A DNA stretch of 64,000 bases from Actinomycetes bacterium (GTDB lineage Bacteria > Actinomycetota > Actinomycetes > Actinomycetales > Microbacteriaceae). Position numbers and translations under genes: made by a program. Below, one piece after another: positions 52,960-61,487 of this stretch (positions within the stretch are counted from its first letter, which is position 1; the number at the start of each line of letters is the position of its first letter). Below the pieces are notes generated by a model that was given only the letters and a program-made list of their open reading frames with translations, was not told where the DNA came from and made no database searches. The stretch spans positions 1 through 64,000 of the forward strand of contig JAEZHW010000007.1 of NCBI GenBank assembly GCA_023436775.1, in the 5' to 3' direction.

Positions 52960-54348
52960 CTAGTGGCTTGCGCCAGCGAGGTCTTGGTCGCGCTCCAGCG
53001 GACGTGCGGTGAGCCGGATGGCGAGGGTGCACAGCAGCAGCAGGCCCCACTCGTACAGCATGGCGCTTTCGGTCAGCGACTGCACCAGCAGCAGGGTGAG
53101 CAGTAGCAGCGGCATCAGTGAGACGGCGCGCCACGGCTGGCGAGCGTCGAGACCGGCGCGCACCGGCTCGGCGGCGGTGGCCCAGGCCCGCACCAGGGTG
53201 AAGCCGATCATGAGCGCGAAGAGGATGACGCCGATCCAGCCGAGCTGCATCCACAGATCGATCCAGGCGTTGTGCGCCTGCAACTGCACCACATTCCAAC
53301 GCACCACCAGGTCGTTGAATGGTTCGGTCCACTGCGGCCAGAAGCCCAGCCAGCCGAGACCAGCCGCCGGTCGCTCTTGGCCAAGTTCGATGACGGTTTG
53401 CCAGATTTCGAAGCGGCCGGTGAGGTCGCTGCTCTTGCCCAGCAGGGCGAGCACCTGCTCGCGCGCGAAGACCACCGCGGCGATGACGGCGGCCACCAGG
53501 GCCCACACCGTCAGCCACAGTGCCCAGCGCTGACCGGGCAGACGGTAGCGACGGTGCAGCAGTGCGATCGCGGCGACGACAAGCACCGCGCCCAAGGCGA
53601 TCAGCACCGCGCTGGAGCGGGAGAGGATGAGCATCACGATCGCGATGCCGAGCCACACCTTGCCGCGGCTCTCCGAGACCGCATGATCGGCCAGTCGCAG
53701 ACTGAGCGTGATGATGGCCAGCGCCGCCACGGTGCACAGCAGAATGGAGTTGCCCAGGATGCCCTGAATCGGACCGCCTGCGAACAGCAGATTGCGCGAC
53801 CACAGCTCCAGGCCGGTCGCTGCATCCCACTCGATGCCCGAGAACGGGCCGGTGATCGGGTGCTGAATGAACAGGCTTACCCAGAGTTCAAACACCAGCG
53901 ACAGACCAAGGATCCAGCGCGTGGCGTGGTCGAGTGCGGTGAGGAACGACGACCAGGGGATGAGCGTTGCCAGCGGCACTGCCACAGCGATGGTGATCAC
54001 CAGCAGTGCGGTGCCGAGCGCCGTCGCGGCTGGCACGAGGGCCCAAATGGTCGAGAGTGCCGCGATCAGGGTGAAGAGCATCAGTGGGCGGGAAATCCAC
54101 GCCAGCCGCAGACGGTCACGCCAGCGGATCGCCCACAGGATGGCGGCAACCGCGGTCACCGCGGTGATGATCGCCCACCCCACGAGGCCGAAGATGATGC
54201 GCAGCGCCGGCCCCGCCAGTGAGACGAAGAGAATCAGGCCCGCCATTGCGGTCTGCCCCGAGCGCAGCCGTGCCGGATGCAGGCTCAGGGCGCGTTCGCG
54301 GCGGAACAAGCCTGGTCGCGAAGACGTCGGGGTCGGCTGCGTCGTCAT
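52960..54348 (-). CDS. O-antigen ligase/polymerase-like membrane protein
   Basis: This 462-residue membrane protein has about ten to twelve hydrophobic segments and the large extracytoplasmic loop typical of the Wzy/WaaL superfamily, with TGRFEIWQTVIELGQERPAAGLGWLGFWP followed by QLQAHNAWIDLWMQLGWIG (family motif with the loop His). It could polymerise or ligate lipid-linked repeat units outside the membrane. The start lies 6 bases after TAGCCT. It is divergent from the DPM-like gene. The exact reaction is inferred from family. Confidence 0.83.
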   Translation of the reverse strand: MTTQPTPTSSRPGLFRRERALSLHPARLRSGQTAMAGLILFVSLAGPALRIIFGLVGWAIITAVTAVAAILWAIRWRDRLRLAWISRPLMLFTLIAALSTIWALVPAATALGTALLVITIAVAVPLATLIPWSSFLTALDHATRWILGLSLVFELWVSLFIQHPITGPFSGIEWDAATGLELWSRNLLFAGGPIQGILGNSILLCTVAALAIITLSLRLADHAVSESRGKVWLGIAIVMLILSRSSAVLIALGAVLVVAAIALLHRRYRLPGQRWALWLTVWALVAAVIAAVVFAREQVLALLGKSSDLTGRFEIWQTVIELGQERPAAGLGWLGFWPQWTEPFNDLVVRWNVVQLQAHNAWIDLWMQLGWIGVILFALMIGFTLVRAWATAAEPVRAGLDARQPWRAVSLMPLLLLTLLLVQSLTESAMLYEWGLLLLCTLAIRLTARPLERDQDLAGASH

Positions 54349-54354
54349 TCCTCC

Positions 54355-54360
54355 AGGCTA
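54355..54360 (-). promoter_or_regulatory. ligase-like gene -10 element, leaderless start
   Basis: TAGCCT on the minus strand is followed after 6 bases (GGAGGA) by the ATG at 54348. The GGAGGA abuts the ATG and is too close to act as a ribosome site. Confidence 0.5.
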
Positions 54361-54394
54361 TCGCGCGTCGGCGGCCCCCGGGGCGCTGAACTCA

Positions 54395-54400
54395 TACGAT
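54395..54400 (+). promoter_or_regulatory. DPM-like gene -10 element, leaderless start
   Basis: TACGAT is followed after 6 bases by the ATG at 54407. Together with TAGCCT on the other strand it makes a 58-base divergent promoter with no leaders. Confidence 0.5.
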
Positions 54401-54406
54401 GGCCGC

Positions 54407-55159
54407 ATGCCGAATGCAGCGCCGGCCCAGACCGGCAAGGTCGTCGTGATCATGCCGACCTTCAACGAAGCGCAGACCCTGCCGCCGGTGGTCGCCGCAG
54501 TGCGGGCCGCGCTGCCGACGGCACGCGTGTTGGTGGTCGATGACGCGAGCCCGGACGGCACCGGTGCCATCGCGGATGCGCTGGCTGCTGGCGATCCTCA
54601 GGTGCGCGTCCTCCACCGGTCGGGCCGCTCGGGGCTGAAGGCCGCCTATGCCGCAGGGATGCACCTCGCCCTGCAGGATGGGGCCGAGGTCGTGGTCCAG
54701 ATGGATGCAGACGGCTCCCACCCGGCCGCGATCCTCCCCGAGCTGGTGGCAGCGCTCCGCGAACCCGGCGTCGGCCTCGCGATCGGCTCGCGCTACGTCC
54801 CCGGTGGCGCGATCGAGGGCTGGTCGCGGCACCGCTCGTGGCTCTCGCGCACCGCGAACCGTTTCGCGCGCTGGGCACTGCGGTTGCCGGTGCACGACGT
54901 GACCGCCGGGTTCCGGGCGTGGTCAGCGGCGACGCTCGAGGCGGTACAGATCGATACCGTGGCCTCGCGCGGCTACTGCGTGCAGATTGACCTCACCCGG
55001 CGGGCGAGTGCCATCACCAGCATTCGGGAGGTGCCGATTGTGTTTCGGGAGCGCCTCGCCGGCGAATCAAAGATGACCCTGGGAATTGTCTTTGAGGCTG
55101 CGGTCAGGGTCCTTGGTTGGAGTTTGCGTCCAACTTCGCGAATTACCATGGCTCGGTGA
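54407..55159 (+). CDS. polyprenyl-phosphate mannosyltransferase-like GT2 (DPM1 family)
   Basis: This 250-residue GT-A enzyme has KVVVIMPTFNEAQTLPPVV, VLVVDDASPDGTGAIAD, QMDADGSHPAAILPEL, AIGSRYVPGG and DVTAGFRAWS, the DPM1/Ppm1 pattern. It should make polyprenyl-phosphate mannose from GDP-mannose for glycosylation outside the membrane. No C-terminal membrane domain is present. It overlaps the downstream acyltransferase as GTGA. Confidence 0.9.
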   Translation: MPNAAPAQTGKVVVIMPTFNEAQTLPPVVAAVRAALPTARVLVVDDASPDGTGAIADALAAGDPQVRVLHRSGRSGLKAAYAAGMHLALQDGAEVVVQMDADGSHPAAILPELVAALREPGVGLAIGSRYVPGGAIEGWSRHRSWLSRTANRFARWALRLPVHDVTAGFRAWSAATLEAVQIDTVASRGYCVQIDLTRRASAITSIREVPIVFRERLAGESKMTLGIVFEAAVRVLGWSLRPTSRITMAR

Positions 55160-57324
55160 CTCGAGCCGAAGTTCGTCAGACTCAGCACGCCCCCGCACAG
55201 CACCCCCACACTCCGCTTCGCCTGGAAATTCAGGCGCTTCGTGCCGTCGCCGTCGGCGTCGTCGTCCTCTACCATTTTTGGCCGACGTACTTGCCCGGCG
55301 GGTACATCGGTGTGGACGTCTTCTTCGTCATCTCTGGCTATCTGATTACTAGCCACCTGCTGCGCGAGGTGGAAATTCGAGGCCGGGTGCGGCTGGCCAG
55401 CTTCTGGGCCCGGCGCCTGCGGCGCCTGCTTCCGGCCGCGATGCTGGTGCTCGCGGTGGTGCTCTTGGCCACGCTCTGGTGGTTGCCGAGCGCGCGCTGG
55501 CCGCAGACGCTGCGAGAGGTCATCGGCAGCACCTTCTACGTCGAGAACTGGGTACTGGCCTTTGACTCGGTCGACTACCTGGGCGCGGGCAACACCAAGT
55601 CACCGGTGCAGCACTACTGGTCACTCTCGGTCGAGGAGCAGTTCTATCTGGTCTGGCCGCTGCTGTTCGTCGCGATCGCCCTGCTCGCGCGCTGGCGGAA
55701 GTGGTCCGGTCGCCGTGTCGCCATCGTGGTGATGAGTGTCGTGGTCGTCGGCGGCCTCGCCTTCTCGATCTGGGCGACCGGGTACTCCAAGGCCGCCGCC
55801 TACTTCATTACCCCGACGCGGGTATGGGAGTTTGCCGCCGGTGGTCTCTTCGCGGCCCTGGCACCGCAGGCGCTGCGAATGCCGAATTGGCTGCGCTCGG
55901 TGATGAGCCTGCTTGGCCTCATCACGATCGGGGTCACTGCGCTGGTCTACAGCTCGGCCACGCCCTTCCCGGGCAGTGCGGCGCTGCTGCCGGTCTTGGC
56001 CAGCCTGCTGGTGATCGGCGCGGGCATGCCGGAGGGTCGTTGGGGGCTCGGGCCGCTGCTGCGATGGCGGCCGGTGCAATGGGTCGGTGACGTGTCCTAC
56101 TCGATCTACCTGTGGCACTGGCCGCTGTTGATTCTGATCCCCTTCGGGCTCGACCTGGAACTCGACCTGCCGCTGCGGCTCGGGATCCTGGCGCTGAGCT
56201 TGGTGCTCGCGTGGATGTCGAAGGTGCTGGTCGAGGACCCGTACCGCTCCTGGGGCTGGCTTACGGCGCGCAGCTCGGCGGTGAGCTTCGCCTTCGCGGG
56301 CCTGATGATGGCCGTGATCGCCGTGCCGGTGGTTGTTGGGCAGGCGCAGTTGCAGCAGCGGGCGGACTCGGTGCAGCAGGCCATGGTGGAGCTGGATCAG
56401 TTGGGTCTGGCGGACTGTATCGGCTTCGGAGCGGTCGATCCTGCGAACACCGGCCTGTGTGATCCGGCACTGTTCGAGGAGGCCCCGATCTTCCCGGATC
56501 GGGCCAAGATGCTGACCGATATCCCGGCCATTTACTCCGACCAGTGCCGCAGTCAGCCGGATGATCCCAAGCTGCGCATTTGCGAGTTTGGTGACACCGA
56601 GAGCGATGACGTGGTGATGCTCCTGGGCGATTCCCACGCCGCCGCGTACTTCGATGGCCTCGAGCGCGCTGCGAATCGATACGGCTGGAAACTGGTGACC
56701 GCCTTCAAGGGCGGCTGTCCCTACACCAAGGTCGACCAGAACCTGGGTGCGAGCTGTCGCACGTTCAACGCTGCGCTGCGCAAGTGGGTGTTGGATGAGC
56801 GGCACACGCCTGATGTGGTGGTGACCTCGATGTTGCTGGACCGTGACTGGGGCTTCAAGGGCGGGAACGACTGGGCCGCCCTGGCCAAGCGCACCGGTGA
56901 AACCTGGAAGGAATTCACTGACGCAGGCATCCACGTCGTGGTGATGGATGACACCCCGAAGATGTCCCAGCGGGCGGTGGAATGCGTGGTCAATGCCAAG
57001 CGCGACGAGAAGGCGCTTGGCTGCTCCACCCCGCGTCAGCAGGCGATTGTCGGCGAGTCGGTGCTGCCGGAAGCGGCCAGGGTGGCCAACGCCACCTTTG
57101 TGCCGCTGCGCACCTACCTGTGTGGTGCGAGTCAGTGCCCGGTCATCGTCGGCAACGTCATCGCCTATCGCGACGACAGCAGCCACCTGACGGCAACGTT
57201 CAGCGCCTCGCTGGCACAGCGGATTGCGCGCGAAATCCTGCCACGACTGCTCGGTACGGCCGGCGACCTGGACGCAGACGGGTCGCGATTCGGCGCAGAT
57301 GTCGCCGACCCGATCGTGCAGTGA
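55156..57324 (+). CDS. OafA/YrhL-type acyltransferase with SGNH domain (copy 2)
   Basis: This 722-residue protein is the counterpart of that at 46552-48633. The acyltransferase-3 domain shows IQALRAVAVGVVVLYHFWP, GVDVFFVISGYLIT, VQHYWSLSVEEQFYLVWPL and SYSIYLWHWPLLIL. The SGNH-like part has VMLLGDSHAAAYFDGL and the C-terminal DSSHLTATFSASL. The GTG at 55156 overlaps the preceding stop (GTGA), so translation is coupled to the DPM-like gene. The likely role is O-acylation of surface glycans, with substrate unknown. Confidence 0.9.
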   Translation: MTRAEVRQTQHAPAQHPHTPLRLEIQALRAVAVGVVVLYHFWPTYLPGGYIGVDVFFVISGYLITSHLLREVEIRGRVRLASFWARRLRRLLPAAMLVLAVVLLATLWWLPSARWPQTLREVIGSTFYVENWVLAFDSVDYLGAGNTKSPVQHYWSLSVEEQFYLVWPLLFVAIALLARWRKWSGRRVAIVVMSVVVVGGLAFSIWATGYSKAAAYFITPTRVWEFAAGGLFAALAPQALRMPNWLRSVMSLLGLITIGVTALVYSSATPFPGSAALLPVLASLLVIGAGMPEGRWGLGPLLRWRPVQWVGDVSYSIYLWHWPLLILIPFGLDLELDLPLRLGILALSLVLAWMSKVLVEDPYRSWGWLTARSSAVSFAFAGLMMAVIAVPVVVGQAQLQQRADSVQQAMVELDQLGLADCIGFGAVDPANTGLCDPALFEEAPIFPDRAKMLTDIPAIYSDQCRSQPDDPKLRICEFGDTESDDVVMLLGDSHAAAYFDGLERAANRYGWKLVTAFKGGCPYTKVDQNLGASCRTFNAALRKWVLDERHTPDVVVTSMLLDRDWGFKGGNDWAALAKRTGETWKEFTDAGIHVVVMDDTPKMSQRAVECVVNAKRDEKALGCSTPRQQAIVGESVLPEAARVANATFVPLRTYLCGASQCPVIVGNVIAYRDDSSHLTATFSASLAQRIAREILPRLLGTAGDLDADGSRFGADVADPIVQ

Positions 57325-57354
57325 GCCGGGCGGTCGGTTGCCGCGCACACGACA

Positions 57355-57383
57355 GTGCCCGCCTCACCGCGTGAGACGGGCAC
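57355..57383. terminator. bidirectional terminator
   Basis: GTGCCCG pairs with CGGGCAC, and CTCAC pairs with GTGAG across one mismatch. It lies between the convergent acyltransferase and acyl-CoA dehydrogenase genes. Confidence 0.75.
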
Positions 57384-57416
57384 CGCGCATGCCGTGTTGA
57401 GCGGCTGGTCTGTGAC

Positions 57417-58601
57417 CTAGACGAAGGCGCCCTGGCCGGTGATGGCGCGACCCACGATCAGGGTGTTCATCTCGCGGGTGCCCTCGTAGGAGTACAGCGC
57501 CTCGGCGTCGTTGAAGAAGCGGGTGACGTCGTAGTCGAGGACGATGCCGTTCCCGCCGAAGATCTCGCGGGACCGGGCCACCACATCGCGCATGCGCGAG
57601 GTGCAGAAGGCCTTGGCCATGGCGGCGTGCTCGTCGCCCTGGGCGCCCTCGTCGAGCATCTCGCTGACGCGGGTCACCATCGCGATCGAGGCGGTGATGT
57701 CGGCCAGCGAGGTGGCCAGCAGGTCCTGAATCAGCTGGTGCCCGGCGATCGGCTTGCCGAACTGGATGCGCTCCTTGGCGTAGGCGACCGCAGCCTCGTA
57801 GGCGCCGATCGCGGTGCCGACGGCGGCCCAGGCGACCTCGGCACGGGTCAGGCGCAGCACGCTGGCGGTATCGCGGAAGGAGTTCGCGCCCTGCAGCCGC
57901 AGCGACTCCGGCACGCGCACCTCGTCGAGGGTGATGTCGGCGTTCTGCACGATGCGCAGCGCCATCTTGCGTTCGATCTTGGTGGCCTTGTAGCCGGGCG
58001 TCTTGGTCGGCACGATGAAGCCCTTGACCTGACCGTCCTCGACGTCCTTGGCCCAGATGATGACGATGTCCGACCAGGTGGCGTTGCCGATCCAGCGCTT
58101 GGCGCCGTTGAGCACCCACTCGTCGCCCTCGCGACGGGCCGTGGTGCGCAGGCCCTGGGCCGAGTCGGAACCCGACAGCGGCTCGGTCAGACCGAAGGCG
58201 CCGATCACCTCACACGAGGCGAGCTTCGGCAGCCACTCGGCACGCTGCTCCGGCGAGCCGGTGACCCCGATCGCGCCCAGCGCCAGACCGTTCTGCACAC
58301 CCACGAAGGTTGCCAGCGAGGCATCGATGCGCGCCAGCTCGAGGGCGACGAAGCCGCGGAAGACGGCCGAGTTCTCGAAGGGCTTGGTCTCGTCGAAGCC
58401 GAGGCCCAACACGCCGAGATCGGCGAGCGGCTTGACCAGCTCGTGCGGGAACTCGGCACGGTCCCAGTAGTCATTCACCACCGGCTTGGCCTGCGTCTCC
58501 AGGAAGTGCCGCAGGCGCATCAGCAGATCCTGCTCCTGGTCGGTCAGGCGCTTGGCGAAGCCATAGAAATCGCTGCTCAGCGGGGTGAAGGGCTGGGTCA
58601 T
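57417..58601 (-). CDS. acyl-CoA dehydrogenase, glutaryl-CoA dehydrogenase-like
   Basis: This 394-residue flavoenzyme has the acyl-CoA dehydrogenase domains in order: N-terminal helices, the FAD-binding beta domain with FGLTEPLSGSDSAQGL and WVLNGAKRWIGNA, and the C-terminal helices with RIQFGKPIAGHQLIQ and the catalytic Glu in YSYEGTREMNTLIVGRAITGQGAF. The last stretch resembles glutaryl-CoA dehydrogenases and plant peroxisomal acyl-CoA oxidase 4. The substrate is not certain. The start MTQPFTPLSSDF has a GGGAG site; the longer frame is rejected. It stands alone between the glycan locus and manA. Confidence 0.85.
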   Translation of the reverse strand: MTQPFTPLSSDFYGFAKRLTDQEQDLLMRLRHFLETQAKPVVNDYWDRAEFPHELVKPLADLGVLGLGFDETKPFENSAVFRGFVALELARIDASLATFVGVQNGLALGAIGVTGSPEQRAEWLPKLASCEVIGAFGLTEPLSGSDSAQGLRTTARREGDEWVLNGAKRWIGNATWSDIVIIWAKDVEDGQVKGFIVPTKTPGYKATKIERKMALRIVQNADITLDEVRVPESLRLQGANSFRDTASVLRLTRAEVAWAAVGTAIGAYEAAVAYAKERIQFGKPIAGHQLIQDLLATSLADITASIAMVTRVSEMLDEGAQGDEHAAMAKAFCTSRMRDVVARSREIFGGNGIVLDYDVTRFFNDAEALYSYEGTREMNTLIVGRAITGQGAFV

Positions 58602-58813
58602 CGTTGCTCCCGATTCGTACGAGGTCGGCCGGCCGTCTCGGCACCGGTGTTTCGGCGCGAGGCAAGGCATCCCCTGGTCGGGGCTACCGCGGTCAGCCTA
58701 CGACGCAAGGCTGAGTCCGGTCAGCGATTGGTAGTTTGGAGTGCGCTGCCGCGCGCCGCGAGCCCGTGCGGCTTGTAGACCTTCCACGAATGGCCCAGAT
58801 TGAGAGGATCGGC

Positions 58814-60070
58814 ATGCTGCTCCCGATTGCCAACTCGCCCCGCCCCTACGCGTGGGGTTCGCAGGGCCAGATCTCGACGCTGCTGGGGCTGACGCCGACC
58901 GGGGACGCCGAGGCGGAACTGTGGCTGGGTGCCCACCCAGGATCGCCCAGCGTGATCCTCGACCCCGCCCGCGCCGGTGGTGCGGCCGACCTCGCGGCCT
59001 GGTTCGCCAGTGCGCCGGAGCAGGCGTTGGCTGGGGAGGGTGACTCGCCGCTGCTGCGCGACGTCGTCTCGGGGCAGCCGCGCATGCCGTATCTGTTGAA
59101 GGTGCTGGCCGCTGGTGCTCCACTGTCGATCCAGGCGCACCCGACCATGGCCCAGGCCATCGCCGGGTTCCAGCGGGAAGCTGCGGCCGGAGTCCCGATC
59201 GATGCGGGCCACCGAAACTACAAGGACGCCTATCACAAGCCAGAAATGATCGTGGCGGTCAGCGAGACCTTCGATGCGCTCAGTGGCCTCCGCGATCCCG
59301 GCGAGAGTCGCGCGCTGCTTGACCTGCTGGCTGAACGATTGAGCGACTTTGCGCGCGTGTCCACGGCAGCCTCCTACGCCGGGCTGCAGGCCGGGGCCGA
59401 CCTGGCCCCGATCCTGGGGAAGGTGCTGCGGATGCAGGGCTCCGACGAGGCCGCGAGCCTGGTCGCCGCGCTGGCGGAGGCGGCGGCTGGCATTCTGGCC
59501 GATGGCGATCCGGGGCGTTGGCGCCTCGAACTGGAGACCATCGTCGACCTGGCCGAGCGCTACCCGGGCGATGCGGGGGTGTTGGTCGCGATGTTGCTGA
59601 ACCGAGTGCGGCTGCGCGCCGGCGAGGCGCTGTACCTGGGCGCGGGGAATCTGCACGCCTACCTCAGCGGCCTCGGTATCGAGCTGATGGCCAGTTCCGA
59701 CAATGTGCTCCGCGGTGGCCTGACGCCGAAGCACATCGACGTGCCGGAACTGCTCGCCGTCGCCGATCCCTCGCCGGTGCCGGTGCCGATGCTGACTCCC
59801 GAGCCCCTGGCGGACAACGCGGTCGTGTTCGCCCCGCCGGTGGCCGATTTCCGCCTGGTACAGATCACTGGCCCCGTTGATGGCTTGGAAGTGGATCTGG
59901 CCGGTGGCCCCGGCATTGCACTCATCATCGACGGCGCCTTCCAGATCACTGGGGCGAGCGAATCCGGCGACTACCATCGAGGTGAAGCGCTCTACGCCAC
60001 CCCGAGTGAGGGTGCGTTGCGCGTGACCGGCGATGGCGCCATGGTGGTGGCCACGCTGGGCCGATCGTGA
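58814..60070 (+). CDS. manA: mannose-6-phosphate isomerase, class I
   Basis: This 418-residue zinc enzyme interconverts fructose 6-phosphate and mannose 6-phosphate. It has the zinc-site QAHPTMAQA, the YKDAYHKPEMIVAVSETFDALSG element and LGAGNLHAYLSGLGIELMASSDN near residue 280. The ATG at 58814 (MLLPIANSPRPYAWG) has a GAGAGGA site upstream and matches family N-termini. It supplies mannose 6-phosphate to the phosphohexomutase and ManC. Its end overlaps galE copy 2 as GTGA. Confidence 0.93.
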   Translation: MLLPIANSPRPYAWGSQGQISTLLGLTPTGDAEAELWLGAHPGSPSVILDPARAGGAADLAAWFASAPEQALAGEGDSPLLRDVVSGQPRMPYLLKVLAAGAPLSIQAHPTMAQAIAGFQREAAAGVPIDAGHRNYKDAYHKPEMIVAVSETFDALSGLRDPGESRALLDLLAERLSDFARVSTAASYAGLQAGADLAPILGKVLRMQGSDEAASLVAALAEAAAGILADGDPGRWRLELETIVDLAERYPGDAGVLVAMLLNRVRLRAGEALYLGAGNLHAYLSGLGIELMASSDNVLRGGLTPKHIDVPELLAVADPSPVPVPMLTPEPLADNAVVFAPPVADFRLVQITGPVDGLEVDLAGGPGIALIIDGAFQITGASESGDYHRGEALYATPSEGALRVTGDGAMVVATLGRS

Positions 60071-61065
60071 CGGAAGAGCGAGGGACGTCGATGCGCTGGC
60101 TAGTGACTGGGGGAGCAGGATATATCGGCGCGCATGTGGTCGCGTCCCTGCGTGCAGCCGGGCTCACCCCGGTCGTGCTGGACGACCTCTCGAGCGGACG
60201 CCGGGGCTTCCTGCCCGACGACGTCGAATTTGTGCAGGGCAGCCTGCTCGATCCCGCTGCTCTGGACGAGGCGGTGGGCGTGAACTTGACCGGCGTGATT
60301 CACGTGGCCGGCTACAAGTACGCCGGCATCTCGGTCGAGCGTCCGCTGCACACCTATGAGCAGAACGTCACCGGCACCGAGCGACTGCTGGACGCGATGC
60401 AACGCCACGGCGTCGACAAGCTCGTGTTCTCGTCCAGCGCAGCCGTCTACGGCACGCCGCAGGCCGACGTGGAGCGGGTCACGGAGGACTCACCGACCCG
60501 TCCCGAGTCGCCCTATGGCGAATCAAAGCTGATCGGGGAGTGGCTGATTCGGGCCCAGGCGCGGGCCACGGGCCTTGCCCACACCAGCCTGCGCTACTTC
60601 AACGTGGTCGGCTCGGGCCTCGATGACGTTGCGGACCTGAGTCCGTACAGCCTGTATTCGCTGGTGTTTCAGGCGCTCGAGGCCGGTCGCAGCCCGCAGA
60701 TCTACGGCAACGACTATCCGACGCCGGACGGCACCTGCATTCGCGACTTCGTGCATGTGGCGGACTTGGCGCACTCGCATGTGGTGGCCGCTCGCCGCCT
60801 CGCCGCCGGGGAACCCGTTGCGCCGGTCTACAACTTGGGTAGCGGCACCGGCACCAGCGTGGCCGAGATCATGCGCGCCATGGCCGAGGTCACTGGCATC
60901 GACTTCGAGCCGGAGATCGTCGCCCGACGCCCCGGCGACCCGTCCTCGGTCGTCGCCGACGGCACCCTCGCGGCCCGGGATCTGGAGTGGGCTTCGCGGC
61001 ATTCGGTGCGTGACACCATCGCCAGCGCCTGGGCGGCACGCGCCCGGATCACCGCCGCTTCCTGA
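60067..61065 (+). CDS. galE: UDP-glucose 4-epimerase (copy 2)
   Basis: This 332-residue extended SDR enzyme has GGAGYIGAHVV, SSSAAVYGTPQADV, the Tyr-Lys pair of YGESKLIGEWL and TSLRYFNVVG. It is collinear with the copy at 1538-2503, sharing motifs such as SSSAAVYGTP, YGESKLIGEWL and YNLG(A/S)GTGTSVAEIM, so the two are paralogues from duplication or transfer. The GTG start overlaps the manA stop; an ATG at 60091 directly before RWLVTGG is the alternative. It is probably co-transcribed with manA, and precursor supply for the glycan locus is the likely role. Confidence 0.9.
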   Translation: MTEERGTSMRWLVTGGAGYIGAHVVASLRAAGLTPVVLDDLSSGRRGFLPDDVEFVQGSLLDPAALDEAVGVNLTGVIHVAGYKYAGISVERPLHTYEQNVTGTERLLDAMQRHGVDKLVFSSSAAVYGTPQADVERVTEDSPTRPESPYGESKLIGEWLIRAQARATGLAHTSLRYFNVVGSGLDDVADLSPYSLYSLVFQALEAGRSPQIYGNDYPTPDGTCIRDFVHVADLAHSHVVAARRLAAGEPVAPVYNLGSGTGTSVAEIMRAMAEVTGIDFEPEIVARRPGDPSSVVADGTLAARDLEWASRHSVRDTIASAWAARARITAAS

Positions 61066-61093
61066 GCGCCGCCTGAATGCAATCACGCCGGAC

Positions 61094-61122
61094 TTGACTA
61101 GGGGGAATCACAGCGGTGTAAT
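61094..61122 (+). promoter_or_regulatory. whiB promoter
   Basis: TTGACT at 61094-61099 and TGTAAT at 61117-61122 with a 17-base spacer form a near-ideal housekeeping promoter. It predicts a leader of about 50 bases with a GGAAAAGGA ribosome site before the ATG at 61179. Confidence 0.75.
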
Positions 61123-61178
61123 TAGACATCAGCGAATCGCAGTCGATCGCTACAAGGTCTCTGGAAAAGGATGTGGTA

Positions 61179-61478
61179 ATGGGTTCGGCCGAACAGCAAC
61201 TCCGGGTTCCGGAGAACTGGTTCGTCGACCCTGTCCTGCTGGCAGACGAGACCGATTCGGCACTGGGGTGGCAAGCAGACGCTCTGTGCGCACAGACCGA
61301 TCCGGAAGCCTTCTTCCCGGAAAAGGGCGGTTCGACCCGCGACGCCAAGCGCATCTGCGCTTCGTGCCAGGTCCGCTCTGAATGCCTTGAATACGCGCTC
61401 GAGCACGACGAACGCTTCGGAATCTGGGGTGGACTGTCGGAGCGGGAGCGCAGGAAGCTGCGCCGCACGGCCGGCTAG
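61179..61478 (+). CDS. WhiB-family iron-sulfur transcriptional regulator
   Basis: This 99-residue WhiB-like protein has the four cysteines for a [4Fe-4S] cluster: LCAQTDPEAFFP, then CASCQVRSEC, with the typical turn GIWGGLSERERRKLRR and a basic C-terminus. WhiB proteins bind the primary sigma factor and control division, stress or redox genes. The position near manA and mannose genes matches whiB2/whmD of mycobacteria, so it may be that orthologue, with a role in septation. The start at 61179 is preferred over a GTG six bases earlier by ribosome-site spacing. Confidence 0.93.
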   Translation: MGSAEQQLRVPENWFVDPVLLADETDSALGWQADALCAQTDPEAFFPEKGGSTRDAKRICASCQVRSECLEYALEHDERFGIWGGLSERERRKLRRTAG

Positions 61479-61487
61479 CCCCTCGGC

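Noticed and set aside
58736..58813. Longer N-terminus for manA
   Set aside because: Upstream residues do not resemble the family, and the ATG at 58814 has its own ribosome site and the canonical start sequence.
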